Positions 56,797 through 64,000 of a stretch of 64,000 nt of DNA are shown piece after piece. Each line of letters begins with the position of its first letter. Positions within the stretch are counted from its first letter, which is position 1. The notes under the pieces were generated by a model that saw only the letters and a program-made list of their open reading frames with translations, was not told where the DNA came from and did no database searches. The DNA is from Apoda limacodes (Eukaryota; Arthropoda; Insecta; Lepidoptera; Limacodidae). Location: assembly GCA_946406115.1 (NCBI GenBank), contig OX291552.1:1426001-1490000 (forward strand), written 5' to 3'. The position numbers and the translations under genes were made by a program.

Positions 56797-56912
56797 CTGT
56801 TTGGTGAGAAGCAACGCGCAGACCGAGCCGAGCAGCGACAGCGAGCGCGCGGCGCCGGCCACCGGCAGCGCCGATGCCGCCGGGCCACACTCCACGCCCT
56901 CCGACATGCTTA
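56797..56912 (-). CDS. Upstream exon in phase with the MARCH gene (hydrophobic segment)
   Basis: 116 bp, acceptor TTTGTTGTTGTAG, donor GTACAC, phase 1 in and 0 out. It encodes SMSEGVECGPAASALPVAG and ARSLSLLGSVCALLLTKQ. The phase fits both its upstream neighbour and the RING-CH exon. The ATG at 56907 could alternatively be a start codon. The hydrophobic stretch SLSLLGSVCALLL is not known to me from MARCH2/3, so this may instead be part of a separate gene. Confidence 0.5.
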
Positions 56913-57155
56913 CTACAACAACAAATGCCCATCGTAAAAAACAATTACACAGTCTGACAATCTTTCAATCTCTAAAATTTTTAGATATTATTCTATGTGA
57001 GATATTCTTTTACAGATTAGGAGAGTTATGCTTTTTTTAGATATTTACTCGACTATTATGCACGTTTTGGGGTGAAACTAAGTATTACATTCGATATGAG
57101 ATTGCATTTAAATCACCCCACTCAAACGTACGAATACTTTAAAGGTAATGATAAC

Positions 57156-57300
57156 CTGGTGAAGAGAGCCCCGGGAAGTACCGGCAGCTGATGTCGGTCT
57201 GCTGCGCGCAGGAGCGCACCTCCAGCGTTCGCGGAGCTGGGCTTGCGGGGCTCGCAGGGCTCGTGGGGCTCGTGGGGCTCGTCGGGCTAGTCGCGCTCGT
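57156..57300 (-). CDS. Upstream exon in phase (Thr/Ser/Pro repeats plus Cys segment)
   Basis: 145 bp, acceptor TTGACCCCTAG, donor GTTATC, phase 0 in and 1 out. It encodes a TSP/ASP triplet run (TSPTSPTSPTSPASPASP) and LEVRSCAQQTDISCRYFPGL. The repeat is visible in DNA as ACGAGCCCC words. No family is recognised. Confidence 0.5.
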
Positions 57301-57501
57301 CTAGGGGTCAATCCATTACATACTTTATTCCGTATACACTTATCTGTAATCTTCACAGGGATTAATAATAGTTACAGCTATCAAAAAATTTCAGTCCAAA
57401 TGAGCCATCACGATGATCAATGATTGCTCAACATTCCAGCACATCATACAACTTACAACACGCTTTATTATATCTTAGTTATTGTGTAGCTGAAGTAATA
57501 C

Positions 57502-57615
57502 CTGTAGCACCAACGAAGAGCAGCTGGATGCGGAGACGCTCATGGTGGCCTTGCTCTCGCAGCGCTCACGTGCCCAGAACATCACCAGCGTGCGGCCCTC
57601 GCCCGCATTACAGTC
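57502..57615 (-). CDS. Upstream exon in phase (Cys-containing, family unknown)
   Basis: 114 bp (38 codons), acceptor GATCGGTACAG, donor GTATTA, phase 0 both ends. It encodes DCNAGEGRTLVMFWARER and CESKATMSVSASSCSSLVLQ. The three visible upstream exons and the three downstream exons add to exactly 361 codons. The Cys spacing suggests an extracellular or lumenal region. No further upstream exon or promoter was recognised. Confidence 0.5.
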
Positions 57616-57869
57616 CTGTACCGATCATAACCACACCAACATTCCATTAGCTGGCTAACTGACAGGTAAAAGACACCAGTTGAGTCAAAAGACAGCTGAT
57701 TTAATACCCTTCATAACGAATCGAAGACCTGCGGTATTTTTTTCCTTTGGAGTGACTAGTGACGTATACTGATTAGTGCATAAGGGGGGCAGCGCTCGTG
57801 CCAGAAGGGCGGCCAGGAGGTCACCTTCCTAGCCGCCCTTTATCAAATTTAAACGTGAGCTACTTAGAT

Positions 57870-58255
57870 GTAGTTAGACGGTTTAGTGAGATGCACACGA
57901 GCTGGTCAGTGGATGCTAATGCGGCTTTCGCCACGTTCTTGCGACCTTCTCGTGTTTCACACGCAGCGATGGGCACAAGCCATTAAGTGTGAGGGAGAGG
58001 CATTGACACGTAGTGAAGATACAGCAAAGGCGTTTGATCGCGTCTGGCACCGGGTTTTCTATCAAAATTGCCATTTTACGGACTGTCCGAGGATTAATGC
58101 AAATGGTGGTTAGTTCTTTGTTCGGCACAAAAGCCATAGTTGATAGTAGTAGCTACTAAAACATACATGCTGGTGTCCCGCAAGGCTTCGTCTCTGACGC
58201 TGTTTCTGCTGCATATCAATGACATGTTGTCAATGGTTTCAAAATTGGTGACTAG
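57870..58255 (+). pseudogene. Jockey-like LINE RT relic
   Basis: Plus strand in broken frames: RWAQAIKCEGEALTRSEDTA then KAFDRVWHRVFY (RT motif A), and after stops LFLLHINDMLS (after motif B). It matches the family of 14725-15566 and 36618-38985. It is short and degenerate. Confidence 0.65.
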
Positions 58256-58926
58256 ACAGTTGACTAATTAACAATGCTTATTATTCTTTTCGAGATCTTT
58301 AGGCTATCCTACCTACACTCGGCTCGCTCGCCACGTCCGCACGTGCTCAATATAAGCTAAAGATATAGTAACAAGTATTTTGATTTTTCTTATCATAAAA
58401 TAGTAGATTGTATCACAAGGGATCAAAATTATATTTTTACGGCGAGGGCGCTATTTGGATCCAGATTAAAATAATTTTTGCGACCGAGTGATATACTCTA
58501 CTTTTTATCACCCTCTATGAGAAAGTGTAACTTATATATAAGAATAGTACATTTATTTATTTTATTATCACTACTTTATGGAAACGCACAATTTTTTTAT
58601 AAAAGTATCATCATAATACGAATTTGAGTAAATAATACATTTTACGCGTTTTTACTTTTTTACAAACTTTTTTTTTTGGTCCCGTGAGGCCAGCCAGTTT
58701 AATTATACAGCTAATTACTTGTTAATACAATGTTCTTGATCGATCTCTATAATCCACATTCTAAATTGAAATCACTTTGCGTCCCTAGGGATTCAAAGTG
58801 TAACTTTAATCCCTGTTTACGAGGAACCTACCAGTTCTTTTTGAAAAGATGTAATAAAAAATAAAATACATACCTACCTATCCAATGTTTCCCACGGTGA
58901 AGCTTCACATCCACGTCTCAATCTTT
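58256..58926. other. Non-coding stretch, nothing recognised
   Basis: AT-rich, with no supported ORF. Confidence 0.45.
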
Positions 58927-58941
58927 ATCGATGTTGAACCA

Positions 58942-59528
58942 TTATGTTTGTGTCCCGTAAAAATGTATCGATACTATGATATAAGATAATATAATTTATC
59001 GATGTTGAACCATTATGTTTGTGTCCCGTAAAAATGTATCGATACTATGATATAAGATAATATAATTTATCGATGTTGAACCATTATGTTTGTGTCCCGT
59101 AAAAATGTATCGATACTATGATATAAGATAATATAATTTATCGATGTTGAACCATTATGTTTGTGTTTGTGTCCCGTAAAAATGTATCGATACTATGATA
59201 TAAGATAATATAATTTATCAATGTTGAACCATTATGTTTGTGTTTGTGTCCCGTAAAAATGTATCGATACTATGATATAAGATAATATAATTTATCGATG
59301 TTGAACCATTATGTTTGTGTTTGTGTCCCGTAAAAATGTATCGATACTATGATATAAGATAATATAATTTTAAAGTAATACAACACTTTTATACATACTT
59401 ATATTAGGTATAAAATACCTAATATGACGTGCCCAATAAGTAACGCTATTTATTATACAATAAGTAAGTTTAGTTTGGTTTAGTTTACGGAAATTAATTG
59501 TGATCTGCCACAAGCTCAGAAAAAGATG
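58942..59528. repeat. 587-bp higher-order repeat, unit 1 (six 71/77-bp subunits plus spacer)
   Basis: Subunits of 71 bp (first three) and 77 bp (next three, with an extra GTTTGT) contain TTATCGATGTTGAACC, TGTGTCCCGTAAAAATG and GTATCGATACTATGATATAA. The palindromes GTATCGATAC start at 58965, 59036, 59107, 59184, 59261 and 59338. A 160-bp spacer beginning TAAAGTAATACAACACTTTT closes the unit. Confidence 0.93.
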
Positions 59529-60115
59529 TTATGTTTGTGTCCCGTAAAAATGTATCGATACTATGATATAAGATAATATAATTTATCGATGTTGAACCAT
59601 TATGTTTGTGTCCCGTAAAAATGTATCGATACTATGATATAAGATAATATAATTTATCGATGTTGAACCATTATGTTTGTGTCCCGTAAAAATGTATCGA
59701 TACTATGATATAAGATAATATAATTTATCGATGTTGAACCATTATGTTTGTGTTTGTGTCCCGTAAAAATGTATCGATACTATGATATAAGATAATATAA
59801 TTTATCGATGTTGAACCATTATGTTTGTGTTTGTGTCCCGTAAAAATGTATCGATACTATGATATAAGATAATATAATTTATCGATGTTGAACCATTATG
59901 TTTGTGTTTGTGTCCCGTAAAAATGTATCGATACTATGATATAAGATAATATAATTTTAAAGTAATACAACACTTTTATACATACTTATATTAGGTATAA
60001 AATACCTAATATGACGTGCCCAATAAGTAACGCTATTTATTATACAATAAGTAAGTTTAGTTTGGTTTAGTTTACGGAAATTAATTGTGATCTGCCACAA
60101 GCTCAGAAAAAGATG
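59529..60115. repeat. 587-bp higher-order repeat, unit 2
   Basis: A near-identical tandem copy of unit 1. Palindromes start at 59552, 59623, 59694, 59771, 59848 and 59925, each 587 bp after its partner, and the spacer is repeated. One clear substitution is TTATCAATG at 59216 in unit 1 versus TTATCGATG here. Confidence 0.93.
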
Positions 60116-60265
60116 TTATTTTTTTTACGGCAAAGTGCAATCAAAAAGAGGAAGTGCGTGGGATTCAATTCTATAAAGATACCAAAAAAAAAATAGTTTT
60201 CTTCTGATGAAAATAACGAAAAATTTAAACCATTAGGAAAAGCATATTTATTAAGAAAAAAAAAA

Positions 60266-60628
60266 CGGGTTGCAGTGGTCCGGGAGTGCCGGCAGAAGTG
60301 AAAACATACTCGCTATTTACTTCCCATCACTTCTTATCCATATTTATTTATTTAAAAATAATAACTTTTGTTTATTTACTTTTTTGACGTTGTATATTTG
60401 ACAGCTCAATCGGTCATAGAATTAAAATCCCATATCCAACCTCCCTGTACTACTCATAATCGCCATATACTAAAAATAAAAACTAAACTTATGTAAATAA
60501 AGGTCACTTGTCCTAACGCGAGTGACATCTTACGAATTTTCGATCAGGACACGTGACCTGACGCGAGTTAAACAGTTTTTACCCATCACAAAAAAAGTGC
60601 ACAGCGCCGCTAAAGAAGTTTTCACTTC
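60266..60628 (+). mobile_element. MITE-like element, copy E
   Basis: A fifth copy of the GAAGTGAAAAC family. It starts CGGGTTGCAGTGGTCCGGGA (a small change in the leading block) and ends GTTTTCACTTC. It is the most distant copy, 48 kb from the nearest other. Confidence 0.75.
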
Positions 60629-61610
60629 AAAAAAAAGTATTTTTTTACGAAAAACACTGACTTAAATTACATTTAAATTAAACCTTTTAAGGTAAATGTG
60701 ATCTGAACTAATATCTGAATATAGAAAGCATTTGTCTGTAGTAAATGTTTTTAAAAAGTCGTTTCCTATTTCGCGAATATCTTATCACATACGGGACCCA
60801 TTTTGACAAAAATAAAAAACGTTCAGACTTCAAAAATATGAAAACTATTAGGCAGTAAATTGAGCTGTTGAATTTAAATTTATCCTAATATTCTTCATAG
60901 AACTATTGCAAAAAAAAAATGATTTGCCATAAGTCGCGTCTTACAGGAAAGACGCTTTTCAGATATGTAATAAGGTTTTCGTCACAAGGGGTTATCGAAC
61001 TTTTAAAACATTTACCATAGAGATTTGGATATTGGTTCAGATACCTTATTATTTGATTTCAGTGTTTTATGTAAAGAAAGCTTTTGTTTTCTTAATTAAG
61101 ATATTATTATTGTACCAATTTTTGTTTATTTTCATCAGAAGAAAACGTTTTTTTTCTTTCACTTAATTGCAACTGAAAGTAAACTATATTTAAACACGGT
61201 AAACCAAAAGTGTTCTGGGATATAATAAAAAGATAAAATATTTTATAAGCACTTTTTAAAAATTATCTAAATTCATTACTTAGGAGCACTAAAATTAAAT
61301 GTCAAAAACAGCGAGATTGCATACAAGAGGGAAAAAATAACTAAATAAAATACCCGGGCCGCGGTAGCAGAGCGCGACCCTTGTATTATTACTTATTTTG
61401 TGGCATTTGCGACTTGCACGGGCTGGGCTAGCCTAGGACGGCATAAAAAGTGTAGAAAATAAGTGTTGTGCATATGCGGACTTGTTAGAAAAACACAAAG
61501 CATCCCCGTGCATACGTAAGTAACTTTTACAAATAAAAAGCCCCTGGGAGTAATTAAGGTCTTAGCACCCGCTTTACCTGCACGTAATTACACTGTTTAC
61601 CAGAAAAAAA
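60629..61610. other. Non-coding stretch, nothing recognised
   Basis: AT-rich with poly-A/T patches. No gene is supported. Confidence 0.45.
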
Positions 61611-61614
61611 ATAA

Positions 61615-62140
61615 AAAACTTTTTATCTAAACAAACAACCGGCTTCAAAAAGGTGCACTAAAAAGGTAAAAATAATTACTAATTTCATAAAATCTGATCT
61701 TATTTACAGTTTGAAGTTGGTGTCTATGTACCTAACAGTTCATAACACACTTCACTTGCTAAGACTCCGCCGTCTGTCACCAGGCTGTATCTCATGAACC
61801 GTGATAGTTAGACAGTTGTAATTTTCACACATGATGTATTTCTGTTGCCGCTATAACAACAAATACTAAAAACCAGAATAAAATAAATATTTAAGGGACT
61901 CCCATACAATAAACGTGATTTTTTGCTCGTTTTTGCTCGATATTGATAACGGCATCAGGTAGACATATTCACAGAATTTTTGTTATATATTCACTTTCAA
62001 AATAAATAATTAAATTAAAATAAAACAAATATTTAAGGGGGCTCATATGCAACAAATGTAATTTTTTGCCGTTTTCATAGATAATGGTACGGAACCCTTC
62101 GTGCGCGAGTCCGACTCGCACTTGGCCGATTTTTAGATGA
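61615..62140. repeat. Composite dispersed repeats
   Basis: 61635-61735 repeats the CCGGCTTCAAAAAGG to GAAGTTGGTGTCTATGTACC block seen at 8580-8620. 62080-62140 has CGTGCGCGAGTCCGACTCGC then ACTTGGCCGATTTTTAG, the same GCGCGAGTCCGACTCGCAC word that ends the units of the array at 28951-29872. Confidence 0.5.
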
Positions 62141-64000
62141 TAGTATGCACTCAATATATTCTCTTCTTATTTTTCTGGAGTAGATGGCGACATCGCTGTC
62201 GCAAGAAAAGCCATATACTAATATTTTTTTTAGGTTCATCGTGGCACAGACGACACTGCAGGGTTTTTCCCGGGCTAAGGAATAAAGAAAGGAATTGGCT
62301 AGAGATCGGTTACGTGTGCGCCCAGCCCGACGGCGTCGGGTGAATTTAACCGGAACGTGTGGAACTAGTCTTAAGCCCGAGTTCATCGAAATTTGACGGA
62401 TCGTTTAAACAATCGGTCAACCTTTTTTTTCTGTTCACCACCGATTGGATCAGACACATTGATTAACTACGTCAATCAGCCGTTTAACTTAACCAGGCTT
62501 GGAGAGGTCGGTTAAGCACCCGATTAGTCGTTTCTTTATTGTATCTGTGGGTTGACACTTTATTAGTTTCCTATAGGGATACTTTGTTTGACATAAATAA
62601 GGTATAGGTAGGTAGTATAATTGAAAAATATAGGTAAATAATATAATTATTGATAATTTGGAAGATTTGTAAATAAGTTAGGCGGCCCGCTCGTACAGTT
62701 TATTTATACTATGTTTGATGAATTATAGTCAACGATAAAGTTGTGACAGTAATACCTACTGTACCTATAGGTTTTGATGGTTAAAAATAATTTTAACAGT
62801 TATAAAACTACTATATCAATAAATGCACTGACGTATTCCGTTAAAAATTAACAATATGTACGTTTTAGGTAATCTGTCCACTCCGCATCGCTATAATCTC
62901 CTAGTAAAATATTAAATTCATCCGCAAGCCTCGCAACGAACATATTATATCGTAAAACATTTGTTGTGGCATTAGTTCTATCATATTTCACAACTCTTTA
63001 GTTATTATCTTGCAACTAAGTAGCTCGACAACGATTCTTTCACAGTCATTGAAAGTTTAGGGCTCTTGTTTATTGTTCCTTACTCATAAACATTGCACAA
63101 TACACAAAGGCCGGGTAGATTTTTTGTGGTAAAAGTAAACAAACAATAGAATACATAATGTCGGATATCAACATTTTAACCTAGCAAATTAAAATGTATA
63201 CTGTAGTCTAATATTCAAATGAAATAACCGACTACTCAAAATTATTGTATAATGTATAATACTGCCATGAAGTATGATATATGATGCTTTGTAAGTGGTT
63301 ACCCGGACTTCTGTGCAAACCTCCTCAGTTAGGTCGCATGATATGGTTCACTCATTCATTCAAAAACGCTTGATTACGAAATCGATCGTCAGAACTCCAA
63401 GATGAACAAAAAAATTCCCGCACCCCGATTTAATAGTTCTTGCAGTTTAACAAGGCGATTACAAAACCAATGGTTAATACTTGGTCGGTGAACTTAGGCC
63501 TTAATGTAGCTGTAACCGATCTCTAGCAGATTTTCTCTAAGGCCGGGCGAACGCCCGCATTGCGGTCTGTGCCGCGATAGCGGCTATGATCAGGGTCCAG
63601 TGAAAAATTAGATAGTTTCTGCCTTGATTTTCTAAAAACAAATGTTTCTTTCTTAATGGCCAGTACTTTCGAGTATTTTCATTCACGTGTGTACGTGCCG
63701 ATACCATTCCAGTCTCACCGAAGTCAACCCGATAGCCGATGCCGAACTATTCGGTGAGCGTACCCGGCAAGTAGTTGTCGGCCCGACGCTGGATATTTGT
63801 CCGGCACGTGTGAAACTGTTAGTACTGGTTCTTACAACACCATGTCGGGTAAATTTAATGGGCACGTGCGAAGCTAGGCTATCACGTAGCAACCAAGTTG
63901 AAACGCATCCAGTAGGTACTAAAGAGGAATGGGTACAAAATAGGGTTGGGAAGTGGAAGTGGCAGACACGATGTCAACAAATAGAAAACCTGTGGTTTTT
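62141..64000. other. Right-end stretch, no gene seen
   Basis: No supported ORF. Two short related blocks, GTCGGGTGAATTTAACCGGA at about 62334 and GTCGGGTAAATTTAATGGGC at about 63844, each followed by ACGTG, suggest fragments of one repeat. A GC-rich segment lies at 63540-63600. Confidence 0.4.

Overview
The window looks like a piece of a lepidopteran (moth or butterfly) nuclear genome. It holds intron-split, GC-rich exons in an AT-rich background, and dispersed repeats of types I associate with Lepidoptera: SINE/LINE tails, RTE-like elements opening with a CTAGCTGACCCGGCGAACG-type start, BEL/Pao and a DUF4780 ORF1. There are no operons, no ribosome-binding sites and no prokaryotic genes. No tRNA or rRNA gene was recognised. 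The species cannot be named from the sequence.

Two host genes can be assembled exon by exon, with splice phases that agree at every junction. (1) A smoothelin-family gene on the + strand has exons from 13170 to 32149: a smoothelin helical segment, a very long low-complexity exon of about 1,090 codons, and a C-terminal calponin-homology (CH) domain. The in-window exons sum to 3,783 nt (1,260 codons plus stop) for the CH form. Reading the long exon to its own stop gives 1,148 codons and a form without CH. (2) A MARCH-type (RING-CH, two transmembrane segments) E3 ubiquitin ligase lies on the - strand with exons between 57615 and 52272. The six visible exons sum to 1,083 nt (360 codons plus stop).

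Much of the rest is transposons, many of them nested. 0-13 kb: non-LTR family 'A' copies, a 5-copy TIR element (MITE-like) family and a retroelement family 'R'. 14.7-20.3 kb: a jockey-like LINE relic split by a 960-bp PIF/Harbinger element with TTA duplications, an R copy, a 353-bp near-identical duplication, and an apparently complete 2.1-kb IS630/Tc1-mariner element with 31-bp TIRs, TA target duplication, a spliced 451-codon transposase and DD82E spacing. 28.5-30.5 kb: a foldback element, an RTE-like repeat array and a 42-bp minisatellite, all inside the intron that splits the CH domain. 34.4-41.6 kb: Tc1 relic, RTE RT, LINE-A piece, jockey-like LINE with endonuclease, a LINE RT relic and a DUF4780 ORF1. 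44.4-51.7 kb: a BEL/Pao element whose gag is interrupted by an antisense LINE with an uninterrupted 825-codon ORF, then an opposed BEL fragment and a SINE-like copy. 57.9-64 kb: jockey relic, a 587-bp tandemly duplicated higher-order satellite with 12 GTATCGATAC palindromes, another MITE copy, and sparse repeats.

The two host genes do not appear functionally linked. The best candidates for something under-described are the DD82E transposon at 18139-20255, the 587-bp higher-order repeat at 58942-60115, the possible CH-less smoothelin isoform, and the unplaced cysteine-bearing N-terminal exons of the MARCH gene.
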